5,347 nt of DNA from Sphingomonas sp. (GCA_019747165.1 JAIERC010000187.1:1-5347); one strand, 5' to 3'; positions 1-5,347 are shown, numbered from the stretch's first letter. The notes: a model not told the origin generated them from the sequence alone. A program made the numbers and translations.

Positions 1-8
1 ATTGGCAA

Positions 9-30
9 ACCCCGCCGGGGTCGCTACCCC
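9..30. repeat. ACCCC/GGGGT/ACCCC triplet able to form two alternative hairpins
   Basis: ACCCC (9-13), GGGGT (17-21) and ACCCC (26-30) lie just before the peptidase start at 39. The central GGGGT can pair with the left copy (5 bp, 3-nt loop) or with the right copy (5 bp, 4-nt loop), but not both. The arms are short and no T-run follows, so it is not a convincing terminator. It could shape the 5' leader, or belong to the 3' end of an upstream gene. Confidence 0.35.
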
Positions 31-38
31 ATGGTCCG

Positions 39-1445
39 ATGAGAAAAACAGCCCTGCTCGCCGCGCTCGCCGCCACTGCTCTCCCGTTTTCCGCCTTCGC
101 GCAGGGTCGCCCTGCCCCGGCCCCGACCCCTGCGATCTCCGCAGAGGTCGCCGCACTCCGCGATGCAGCGCTGAAAGATGATATCGCTTTTGATATTGTC
201 GAAGGGCTGACGACTGAAGTCGGCCCCCGGCTGGCAGGCACCGAAGCGGAGGCGCGGGCGCGCAACTGGGCGGTGAAAAAGCTCACCGCGCTGGGCTTCA
301 AAAACGTCCGGATCGAAACGACACCCATGTCGGTTTGGGTGCGCGGTGTTGAAACTGGCGAGGTTGTCGCCCCCTTTCCGCAAAAATTGCATCTGACGGC
401 GCTTGGCGGGTCCGGCGCGACACCGCCTGAAGGGATCACCGCCGAAATCGTCTATTTCCCCAGCTTTGCCGATCTGCAGCGCGCGCCTGACGGCAGCCTG
501 AAGGGCAAGATCGCCTTCGTCTCGAACGCCATGGTCTCAACCCAGGATGGGTCCAGCTATGGCCAGTTCGGCGCGGCGCGCTTTGTTGGCCCCGGCATTG
601 CCGCGCAAAAGGGCGCGATGGCGATGGTGATCCGATCGATTGGCAGCGATCATGGTCGTGGCCCGCATACCGGCCAGACCAATTTCCCCAAGGGCGTCGC
701 CCCGATTCCCGCCGCCGCCCTGTCGACATCGGATGCCGATAATCTCTCCCGAATGGTGGCGCGGGGCAAGCCGATCACCCTCCATCTGGTGCTCACGCCG
801 CGTGAAACCGGCGAGCATGACACCGGCAACGTCATCGCCGAAGTGCCCGGCACCGATCCCAGCGCAGGTCTGATCGTGGTCGGTGGCCATCTTGATAGCT
901 GGGATCTCGGCACGGGCGCGATTGACGATGCATCCGGCGTGGCGATTACTGCGGCGGCGGCGAAGCGGCTGCTCGATGGCCCTGCCCCACGCCGCACGAT
1001 TCGCGTCGTCTGGTTCGGCGATGAGGAAACCGGCGGTGCCGGGGCAGCGGCCTATTTCGCAGCGCATAAGACCGAACGCCATGATCTGGTGGCGGAATCC
1101 GATTTCGGTGCCGATCGTGTCTGGCGGGTGGAGTTCAACCTGCCCGACAGCGCCATGCCTGCCGGCGACCGAGTCGCCGCCGCGCTCGCGCCGCTTGGGA
1201 TTGTGCGCGGCACGGCATTGGGCGGCGATGGTGCCGATATCGCGCTGCTGGTAAAGTCCGGCGTGGCGGCGATCGATCTCAACCAGGCCGGCACTCGCTA
1301 TTTCGATTATCACCATACGCCGGAAGACACGCTGGAGCGGATCGATCTCGATCAACTGCGGCAGAATGTCGCGGCATGGACGGCGATGCTGGCGGTCATG
1401 GCCAATGCGCCCGAAGAAATCGGCACCACCAAAGCCAAGCCCTGA
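39..1445 (+). CDS. Secreted M28 family zinc metallopeptidase, carboxypeptidase Q-like
   Basis: Predicted co-catalytic di-zinc exopeptidase that releases amino acids from peptides outside the cytoplasm. The 468-residue length matches carboxypeptidase Q (plasma glutamate carboxypeptidase). Residues 1-21 form a Sec signal peptide (basic MRK, hydrophobic core, AFA before Q22). Residues of about 130-255 fit the inserted protease-associated (PA) region. The catalytic domain shows GHLDSWD, with zinc ligand H284 and D286. It also shows IDDASG with bridging D296, exactly 12 residues after H284 as in human CPQ (H290/D302). The catalytic base is E329 and the ligands are E330 (GDEE), D355 (ESDFG) and H426 (YHHTPEDT). 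No residue is missing, so it should be active; the substrate is unknown. The signal peptide supports this start although no Shine-Dalgarno is visible. A frame open from the left edge ends at 42 and overlaps the start as ATGA. No partner gene is evident. Family confidence is high. Confidence 0.93.
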   Translation: MRKTALLAALAATALPFSAFAQGRPAPAPTPAISAEVAALRDAALKDDIAFDIVEGLTTEVGPRLAGTEAEARARNWAVKKLTALGFKNVRIETTPMSVWVRGVETGEVVAPFPQKLHLTALGGSGATPPEGITAEIVYFPSFADLQRAPDGSLKGKIAFVSNAMVSTQDGSSYGQFGAARFVGPGIAAQKGAMAMVIRSIGSDHGRGPHTGQTNFPKGVAPIPAAALSTSDADNLSRMVARGKPITLHLVLTPRETGEHDTGNVIAEVPGTDPSAGLIVVGGHLDSWDLGTGAIDDASGVAITAAAAKRLLDGPAPRRTIRVVWFGDEETGGAGAAAYFAAHKTERHDLVAESDFGADRVWRVEFNLPDSAMPAGDRVAAALAPLGIVRGTALGGDGADIALLVKSGVAAIDLNQAGTRYFDYHHTPEDTLERIDLDQLRQNVAAWTAMLAVMANAPEEIGTTKAKP

Positions 1446-1506
1446 TCTTCAGCGCAGCAAGCCAACGTCAACATGGTCGTTAGTTAAAGGGAGATCGGCT
1501 TGATTG

Positions 1507-1529
1507 TGGCGGGGCCAAGCACTCCGCCA
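1507..1529. repeat. Stem-loop between the peptidase and lipoprotein genes
   Basis: TGGCGGGG (1507-1514) pairs with CTCCGCCA (1522-1529) in an 8-bp stem with one G-U pair and a 7-nt loop. No T-tract follows, so a classical intrinsic terminator is not supported. It may protect the 3' end of the peptidase transcript or form part of the lipoprotein leader. The rest of 1446-1576 shows no gene and no convincing sigma-70 promoter; the nearest -10-like sequence, TATAGC at 1538-1543, lacks a matching -35. Confidence 0.4.
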
Positions 1530-1564
1530 GGCGACGATATAGCCAGATCAACGCCAATTTCTGT

Positions 1565-1569
1565 GGGAG
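1565..1569 (+). promoter_or_regulatory. Ribosome binding site of the lipoprotein gene
   Basis: GGGAG lies 7 nt upstream of the ATG at 1577, which is good Shine-Dalgarno sequence and spacing. It supports both the reality of this small gene and its start codon. Confidence 0.7.
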
Positions 1570-1576
1570 CAGATCG

Positions 1577-1858
1577 ATGAAAAGCGCCATCACCGCCGCC
1601 GTCCTTGCTGTCGGACTCATCACCCTTGCCGCTTGTGCGCGCTCCCCGAAAGGCGCCACCGTCGAAAATGGCAGCGAAAACATCACCCCCAATATGGCGA
1701 TGATGGCCGATAATATGGAGGAGCGGGCGGAGAGCATGTCCGATGCGATGGCCGCGAACATGATGGCCAGCGACGAAAACGCGATGGAAATGGGCGCGGG
1801 TGACACCACCAGCGCGGCGAATAGCGCAGAGCCAGCGAATTCCACCCGGAAACGCTAA
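1577..1858 (+). CDS. Small methionine-rich lipoprotein, function unknown
   Basis: A 93-residue protein with a type II signal peptide: MKS, a hydrophobic stretch, then the lipobox LAAC with C20 as the lipidated residue. The +2 residue is Ala, so there is no Asp inner-membrane retention signal and outer-membrane anchoring is plausible. The mature part is unusual. Residues 40-72 hold 10 methionines in 33 positions (40, 42, 43, 47, 54, 58, 62, 63, 70, 72), interspersed with Asp, Glu and Asn. This stretch is probably helical and is followed by a Ser/Thr/Asn/Ala tail ending in RKR. I do not recognise a family. It may resemble the short Asn/Ala/Asp-rich helical lipoproteins common in sphingomonads. 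Metal (copper) binding or a methionine-oxidation role is possible but unsupported. The gene stands alone, 131 bp after the peptidase and convergent with the thioesterase. Confidence 0.8.
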   Translation: MKSAITAAVLAVGLITLAACARSPKGATVENGSENITPNMAMMADNMEERAESMSDAMAANMMASDENAMEMGAGDTTSAANSAEPANSTRKR

Positions 1859-1887
1859 TCACCCCGACCGGCAAAACTCAAAGACAA

Positions 1888-2298
1888 TCAGTCGACCGAT
1901 TTGCGCAGAAAGCGGTCAATGATGTTGGCGGTCAGCCGCGCCGGTCGGTGGGTATCGGCATCGATGCAGCACCAGCTCGATTGCACTTCGGCGAGCACTT
2001 CCTCGCCGCGCCGAATGATCGTCTGATAAAAGGCGCGTGCGCCGTGAACCTTCTCCAGCAGCACTGTCGCGACCAGATCGTCCGCCAGAAAGGCGGGCTT
2101 GCGATAGGTGATTTCGTGCTTCAGCGCGACCCACAAATGGGCGGCAATCGCGTCAGCCGGTGCCAGCCTTTCCCAATGGCTGATTACTGCCGCCTGTACC
2201 CATTTGAGATAGCTGGCATTATTGACGTGCCCCATGAAATCGATGTCGGCGGGATCAATGGCAACGCTGTAACTGTGCGGGATGGACTGTAGCATCAT
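1888..2298 (-). CDS. Acyl-CoA thioesterase, 4HBT/YbgC-FadM-like hotdog fold
   Basis: A 136-residue cytoplasmic hotdog-fold enzyme predicted to hydrolyse acyl-CoA thioesters. The 4HBT signature is clear: D18-I-D20-F-M-G-H-V-N-N-x-x-Y, with D20 aligned to the catalytic Asp17 of Pseudomonas 4-hydroxybenzoyl-CoA thioesterase. It is followed by LKW at the start of the central helix. The sheet (residues 57-112, with HEITYRKPAFLADDL and the RAFYQTIIR strand) and the length are typical of one subunit of a dimer or tetramer. The acyl substrate cannot be told from sequence. Two ATG codons stand in tandem (2298 and 2295), and neither has a clear Shine-Dalgarno. A promoter-like sequence just upstream would place the transcript start on them, so the mRNA may be leaderless. 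The gene ends 29 bp from the convergent lipoprotein gene and is divergent from the DUF6481 gene. Confidence 0.9.
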   Translation of the reverse strand: MMLQSIPHSYSVAIDPADIDFMGHVNNASYLKWVQAAVISHWERLAPADAIAAHLWVALKHEITYRKPAFLADDLVATVLLEKVHGARAFYQTIIRRGEEVLAEVQSSWCCIDADTHRPARLTANIIDRFLRKSVD

Positions 2299-2303
2299 AT
2301 GCC

Positions 2304-2332
2304 ATCATAGCACGCCCACCGCGCCCTGACGA
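2304..2332 (-). promoter_or_regulatory. Candidate sigma-70 promoter of the thioesterase gene
   Basis: Read on the minus strand, TCGTCA (2332-2327, 4 of 6 matches to TTGACA) is followed by a 17-nt spacer and TATGAT (2309-2304, 5 of 6 matches to TATAAT). Normal spacing would put the transcription start near 2298-2296, on the ATG itself. The -35 overlaps the left arm of the dyad at 2323-2346. Confidence 0.45.
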
Positions 2333-2346
2333 AAGAATCTCAGGGC
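2323..2346. promoter_or_regulatory. Dyad in the divergent intergenic region, possible operator or leader hairpin
   Basis: GCCCTGA (2323-2329) and TCAGGGC (2340-2346) are perfect inverted 7-mers separated by 10 nt. The element lies between the divergent thioesterase and DUF6481 genes. Its left arm overlaps the candidate -35 of the thioesterase, and its right arm ends 16 nt before the DUF6481 Shine-Dalgarno. It could be a repressor site or a 5'-UTR hairpin. No regulator gene is present in the window. Confidence 0.35.
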
Positions 2347-2376
2347 AAATGCAAAATTTCCGGAGCAGCTTACCCC

Positions 2377-2706
2377 ATGTCTTATAAGGATCCCGGCTTT
2401 AACGATCGCATCGCCAGCGCCGCCAAGGCCAAGCAGGCCGCGCTCGACAAGCTGAAGGCGCGTCCGCCGATCGATGAAGCAGCTGTCGCTGCCAAGCTCG
2501 CGGCGCGTGCCGCCAAGGAAGCAGCCGATGCCGAAAAGCGCGCCGCCAAACAGGCCCAGCGCGAACAGGAAGCCGCCGAAAAGGCTGAACGCAAGCGATT
2601 GGAAGCCGAAGCCGAAGCCGCCAAGGTCAAGCCCGAACTGACCGAGGCAGAGAAAAAGGCTATTCGCGACGCCAAATACGCCGCCCGCAAGCAGCGCAAG
2701 CGCTAA
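2377..2706 (+). CDS. DUF6481 family protein, small Ala/Lys/Glu-rich helical protein
   Basis: A 109-residue protein with no signal peptide or membrane segment, so probably cytoplasmic. It opens with MSYKDPGFNDRIASAAKAKQ and a KARPPIDE segment (about 27-34). A long Ala/Lys/Glu/Arg helix (about 35-85) follows, likely a coiled coil or single alpha-helix. It then has LTEAEKKAIRDAKYAARK (about 88-105) and ends RKQRKR. This order of short motifs matches my memory of DUF6481, a family I associate with sphingomonads and whose function is unknown. The basic tail would suit nucleic-acid or ribosome contact, but that is inference. GGAG at 2362-2365 lies 11 nt before the ATG, a slightly long spacing. The gene is divergent from the thioesterase and convergent with the barrel gene, with a strong stem-loop after its stop codon. 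Confidence 0.85.
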   Translation: MSYKDPGFNDRIASAAKAKQAALDKLKARPPIDEAAVAAKLAARAAKEAADAEKRAAKQAQREQEAAEKAERKRLEAEAEAAKVKPELTEAEKKAIRDAKYAARKQRKR

Positions 2707-2711
2707 GCCGC

Positions 2712-2737
2712 ATCGGCTGAGTTGACGCTCAGCCGAT
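2712..2737. terminator. Stem-loop between convergent genes, possible bidirectional terminator
   Basis: ATCGGCTGAG (2712-2721) and CTCAGCCGAT (2728-2737) form a perfect 10-bp stem with a 6-nt loop, TTGACG. It sits 5 nt after the DUF6481 stop codon and 10 nt beyond the barrel gene's stop on the other strand. That is the usual place for a shared terminator. There is no T-run on either exit side, so termination may be weak, Rho-assisted, or replaced by a role in 3'-end stability. Confidence 0.55.
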
Positions 2738-2747
2738 CGCCCTTGCG

Positions 2748-4121
2748 CTAAAAATAGGCGATCAGGCTGACCGCTGCGAACCTGGTGTCGCCGTTGCGCT
2801 GGGCATTGGGCGCTTGCTGCAGAAACGGCCCTTTACGCAGATACGTGAAGTCCACCTCGCCCCGTAGGACTTTGGGGATCACCCAATACCGCGCCCGAAG
2901 GTCATATTGCTCGCCAGCGTAATTGCCCGAACGGCCAAGCGGATCGCGCACACCGGTCGTGGCAAAGGCATCGGTAATTTCGGGCACGAACAGCGCACGC
3001 GCGTCGAACATCCCATCCCAGCGCTTGGTCGGCGTTACTTCAAGGCGGATACCCGGTGAAGAGATGTTGGCGCGGTTGATTTCATTGAAAATGCCGCTGG
3101 GTGAAAAATCGACCCGGCGCCCACCGAACAACGTATCGAACCGCCCGAAGGTGCCAGTCGACCGCGTGCCGCTGGCATAATCATATTCGATCGACAAGCG
3201 CGGCGTCCATGGCCCGTTGAAGCTGTGGCCGATGCGCAAATGATAAAAGCCCGCCGCTACACGCCGCGTCGGCGCATTGATGGCAAGACTGGCTGATATG
3301 GTGCCATATTGCACCGCGCCCTCTGCTTCCCAGTCCAGCTTGCCCGGCGCAGGATCGCGATACACGCGAAAGTCAAAGGTGTGCAGGTTACGATCGGGCG
3401 TCTGGAAGGTCGGGCCATCATTCTCGACGAGGCGGAAATAACCAATGTCGATCTTGCCCCCGGCAATCAGCTTGGGCGTCGTCACATAGGCACCCCACAG
3501 GACCAGATCGATGCTTTCCCGGTCCAGTTCGACGCGATTGGCACGAAGACCAGCCCGGTCAGTGGGCAAGCGGGTCTGTGGCAGAACCCAAAATGCTGTC
3601 GCGGTCGCCCCCGACTTCGCCTTATGGTCGAAGCGCAGGCCGGTATAGCCATTGGCGGTGTTTCGAAATTCCTCAGACGTTACCAGCCGCGACGACCCCA
3701 GCGAAATGATCATCCGACCGGCCTGAAGTGACGTCGTGCTGCCCTTGCCAAGCACTCCGCCTAGATCGGCGGCGATATAGGCCTGAACTGGTTCGAGCGC
3801 GTTAACTTCACTGGTGGTTACCGGCGTACCTGGCCCTGAATCGTAAACGCGCGCGTCGCGAAGCTCGCCGCCGATCCGTATCGGGTTGAAGTTATATTCG
3901 GCAAATAACGTGGTGCGCAGGCTCACCAGTTCGGATGCGCTGTCAAATCCTGGCCGGGCCTGACCGTCGAGCGCTTCGAAGCGCACACGGGTGCTGCCGT
4001 TGATCTTCAGATTCTCGGGCGCGCCAAGCGCTTCATATAGGGTCGGCGGGTCCTTGGCGATTGCTGGCGCAGTCGTCCCGGTGGCGATCGCCAACGCCAC
4101 GATCCGAAGCTTCGTGCACAT
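2748..4121 (-). CDS. Alginate-export-family outer-membrane beta-barrel protein
   Basis: Predicted 457-residue outer-membrane channel of the alginate export (AlgE-like) family. Residues 1-22 form a Sec signal peptide (MCTKLRIV, hydrophobic core, AIA before K23). The mature protein is mostly alternating beta-strand sequence. Family hallmarks are NGSTRVRFEALDG (41-53), the LRTTLFAEY strand (69-76), a GGELRDARVYDSG turn (84-96), QAGRMIISLGSSRLV (133-147), EEFRNT (150-155) and FDTLFGGRR (328-336). The last strand ends in F457, the usual C-terminal aromatic recognised by the BAM machinery. The substrate is unknown; family members include alginate secretion channels and general or aromatic-compound porins, and no alginate gene is nearby. 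The frame is open to 4268, but only the ATG at 4121 is followed by a signal peptide. This start lies 2 nt after the carbonic anhydrase stop (TGAGGATG), and the only GAGG abuts the ATG, so translation probably depends on coupling. Confidence 0.87.
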   Translation of the reverse strand: MCTKLRIVALAIATGTTAPAIAKDPPTLYEALGAPENLKINGSTRVRFEALDGQARPGFDSASELVSLRTTLFAEYNFNPIRIGGELRDARVYDSGPGTPVTTSEVNALEPVQAYIAADLGGVLGKGSTTSLQAGRMIISLGSSRLVTSEEFRNTANGYTGLRFDHKAKSGATATAFWVLPQTRLPTDRAGLRANRVELDRESIDLVLWGAYVTTPKLIAGGKIDIGYFRLVENDGPTFQTPDRNLHTFDFRVYRDPAPGKLDWEAEGAVQYGTISASLAINAPTRRVAAGFYHLRIGHSFNGPWTPRLSIEYDYASGTRSTGTFGRFDTLFGGRRVDFSPSGIFNEINRANISSPGIRLEVTPTKRWDGMFDARALFVPEITDAFATTGVRDPLGRSGNYAGEQYDLRARYWVIPKVLRGEVDFTYLRKGPFLQQAPNAQRNGDTRFAAVSLIAYF

Positions 4122-4123
4122 CC

Positions 4124-4960
4124 TCAGCGGCTTGCAAGCAGGAAACGCCGGTCGAGCGGTTGGATCGGGCGGGCGTTGAACGGAAAGAATGCCGCAAATT
4201 TGTCGATCTGCGCCGCTGATGCGGTAATCGGCGTGCGCAACACAACCCAGTCGACCGCTTCGGCGCACGGCGGCGTCGTCAGCGATCCTTCGTAGCGATC
4301 AAAACCCTGCGCGGCCGGCAGCAGCGCTCGCGGATCGATCAGAGGGCCGGTTCCCGTCGCGCCACGCTCAGCAGGGATCGCGGCGATCAGTTTTTCAAGC
4401 GTCGGATTGCCCGCACCACTGGCAACCAGCACGCCCACCACGCCAAAACCGCCATCGGCCAGCTTGTGGACGAAATGGATTTCAAGCGGGAAGCGCCGAC
4501 CGTTGAGCAAATGTTCGCTAGGATGGTGGATATGGAACTGCGCAAGGGAATAGGTTTTGCCTCCGACGGCAAAGCTACTGCCAGGGGGCGCATCATATTG
4601 CACCGTATGCCCGTTATTGGTGGCGCGAATCGTCAGCGGTTTCCATGCAATCGCTAAACTACCCAGATCAGCGGGAATCGCGTCCTTCAGATCGATGGGA
4701 CTTTCCTGCTCACCGCTATTGCAGATCGCATAATCCTTGCTCAGCGTTGACCAGTGCTCCGGACCAGTCGGGCCGGTATAGCCCCATTCTATATGCGCCG
4801 CTGGGCCGCCGGCGGCGACTTCAACAGCCTTGGACGCTGGCGTTTCGGGTGCCGTCTGCGCCGCCACCCGCACGCCCATACCGCCCAACGCGACCAACCC
4901 CAGCATCGTCAGGATTTTGCCGCGGACCTTGTGTTGGGGAGCTTTTTCGGCGGCGTGCAT
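4124..4960 (-). CDS. Periplasmic alpha-class carbonic anhydrase
   Basis: Predicted zinc enzyme interconverting CO2 and bicarbonate in the periplasm. From the ATG at 4960 it has 278 residues. Residues 1-34 form a long signal peptide (basic K11/R13/K15, hydrophobic 16-30, VAA before Q35). An Ala/Pro/Glu linker then leads to the domain start, HIEWGYTGPTGPEHW (about 56-70). All key residues are present, with human CA II equivalents in brackets: zinc ligands H143, H145 and H162 (94, 96, 119), E149 in PSEH (106), E160 (117), T228 in SLTTPP (199) and the proton shuttle H118 in NNGH (64). C80 and C232 occupy the positions of the disulfide conserved in bacterial alpha-enzymes. The open frame also offers a GTG at 4972, but GAGG with a 6-nt spacer fits the ATG at 4960 much better. 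It is the first gene of a two-gene leftward unit with the outer-membrane barrel. Confidence 0.95.
   Translation of the reverse strand: MHAAEKAPQHKVRGKILTMLGLVALGGMGVRVAAQTAPETPASKAVEVAAGGPAAHIEWGYTGPTGPEHWSTLSKDYAICNSGEQESPIDLKDAIPADLGSLAIAWKPLTIRATNNGHTVQYDAPPGSSFAVGGKTYSLAQFHIHHPSEHLLNGRRFPLEIHFVHKLADGGFGVVGVLVASGAGNPTLEKLIAAIPAERGATGTGPLIDPRALLPAAQGFDRYEGSLTTPPCAEAVDWVVLRTPITASAAQIDKFAAFFPFNARPIQPLDRRFLLASR
4130..4139. repeat. Palindrome at the carbonic anhydrase/barrel junction
   Basis: GCTTGCAAGC is a perfect 10-bp palindrome in the last codons of the carbonic anhydrase gene, 8 nt before the barrel start codon. It occupies part of the place where a Shine-Dalgarno for the barrel gene would be expected. 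It may be chance, since it encodes ordinary C-terminal residues (LLAS). Confidence 0.3.
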
Positions 4961-4966
4961 GGTTTG

Positions 4967-4970
4967 CCTC
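4967..4970 (-). promoter_or_regulatory. Ribosome binding site setting the carbonic anhydrase start
   Basis: On the minus strand GAGG (4970-4967) is followed by CAAACC and then ATG at 4960, an ideal 6-nt spacer. This site overlaps the alternative GTG start at 4972, so it argues for the shorter protein. Confidence 0.7.
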
Positions 4971-5257
4971 ACGTCATTGGGGTGACACGATGCTGCCTAG
5001 TCATCAGCGCATGCGCAACGCTGGAACCCCGCAAATGAGCTTTTCGGGTCCCGTCACAGCAATATTCAGAAAAAGCGCCTAAAACCTGTAGAATGATCTT
5101 TGTCACGGACCAGCTTTATGCAGCCGCGACGGGCGATCAATGGTGTGATGTCGTGGATGTGCCGTGACTGAGCCATGGGAGTGGCAATTAAGGGCTTATG
5201 TGTCCGGGAATCGCCGTCAAGCAATGACCAGGGGACCCGCCAACAGGCCGATTTTCA

Positions 5258-5270
5258 ATCGCTTTGCGAT
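5258..5270 (-). terminator. Small hairpin just downstream of tRNA-Pro
   Basis: ATCGC and GCGAT form a perfect 5-bp stem with a 3-nt loop, starting 4 nt after the tRNA CCA end. The sequence that follows on the minus strand is TGAAAATC, with no T-run. It may help 3'-end formation or processing of the tRNA, but as a terminator it is weak. Confidence 0.25.
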
Positions 5271-5274
5271 AAAG

Positions 5275-5347
<73 letters not shown>

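Larger units (their letters stand above)
4961..5274. other. Non-coding region between the carbonic anhydrase and tRNA-Pro genes
   Basis: About 310 bp with no credible gene; the ATG-initiated frames I checked are very short or lack family features. It should hold the promoter of the carbonic anhydrase/barrel unit, but I could not identify a good -35/-10 pair; GTGACA (minus strand, 5106-5101) is the best -35-like hexamer and has only a weak -10 after it. Symmetric elements visible are the palindrome GCGCATGCGC (5007-5016), flanked by CAGCG (5005-5009) and CGCTG (5019-5023), and the distant inverted pair GTCACGG (5102-5108) and CCGTGAC (5162-5168). No repeated tRNA end (att site) is seen. Confidence 0.6.

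Noticed and set aside
537..1355. A 272-codon open frame antisense to the peptidase gene
   Set aside because: It mirrors the codon bias of the real gene, has no recognisable domain, and the sense frame carries the complete M28 catalytic set.
1500..1543. Sigma-70 promoter for the lipoprotein (TTGATT at 1500, TATAGC at 1538)
   Set aside because: The two hexamers are 32 nt apart and neither has a partner at 16-18 nt spacing.
2382..2699. A 105-codon frame antisense to the DUF6481 gene
   Set aside because: Its Ala/Ser/Leu composition is the complement of the Ala/Lys/Glu repeats of the real gene; there is no ribosome site and no family resemblance.
5023..5048. EcfG-type general stress promoter beginning with GGAAC
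   Set aside because: The -10 position reads CGGG instead of CGTT, and the rightward orientation leads only toward the antisense side of the tRNA gene.
4645..5082. Rightward frame of 145 codons over the carbonic anhydrase start and upstream region
   Set aside because: It lies mostly antisense to a well-supported gene, with Pro/Arg-rich low-complexity sequence and no recognisable motif.

Overview
The window looks like ordinary chromosomal DNA of a GC-rich alphaproteobacterium, most likely a member of the Sphingomonadaceae (Sphingomonas, Sphingopyxis or a relative). The evidence is the high-GC, Ala-rich coding sequence, a DUF6481-type small basic helical protein that I associate with sphingomonads, an alginate-export-type outer-membrane barrel, and a tRNA-Pro gene that encodes its own CCA. 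No mobile element, CRISPR array or phage gene is visible.

Layout, left to right. (1) 39-1445 (+): secreted M28 zinc peptidase of the carboxypeptidase Q type, with every metal and catalytic residue present. (2) 1446-1576: non-coding, with an 8-bp stem-loop. (3) 1577-1858 (+): small methionine-rich lipoprotein of unknown function. (4) 1888-2298 (-): hotdog-fold acyl-CoA thioesterase, convergent with the lipoprotein. (5) 2299-2376: divergent intergenic region with a 7-bp dyad and a promoter that may make the thioesterase mRNA leaderless. (6) 2377-2706 (+): DUF6481 family protein. (7) 2712-2737: perfect 10-bp stem-loop between convergent genes. (8) 2748-4121 (-): alginate-export-family outer-membrane beta-barrel. 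(9) 4124-4960 (-): periplasmic alpha-carbonic anhydrase, upstream of the barrel gene and separated from it by 2 nt. (10) 4961-5274: about 310 bp without a gene. (11) 5275-5347 (-): tRNA-Pro(UGG), missing its first 4 nt at the window edge.

The clearest functional unit is the leftward carbonic anhydrase/outer-membrane barrel pair. The first product converts CO2 and bicarbonate in the periplasm and the second is a channel-type barrel. The 2-nt junction and the lack of a usable Shine-Dalgarno for the second gene suggest translational coupling. The other genes are single units whose orientations alternate. I found no undescribed multi-gene system. The observations most worth checking are the carbonic anhydrase/barrel coupling, the candidate leaderless promoter with an overlapping dyad, and the methionine-rich lipoprotein.
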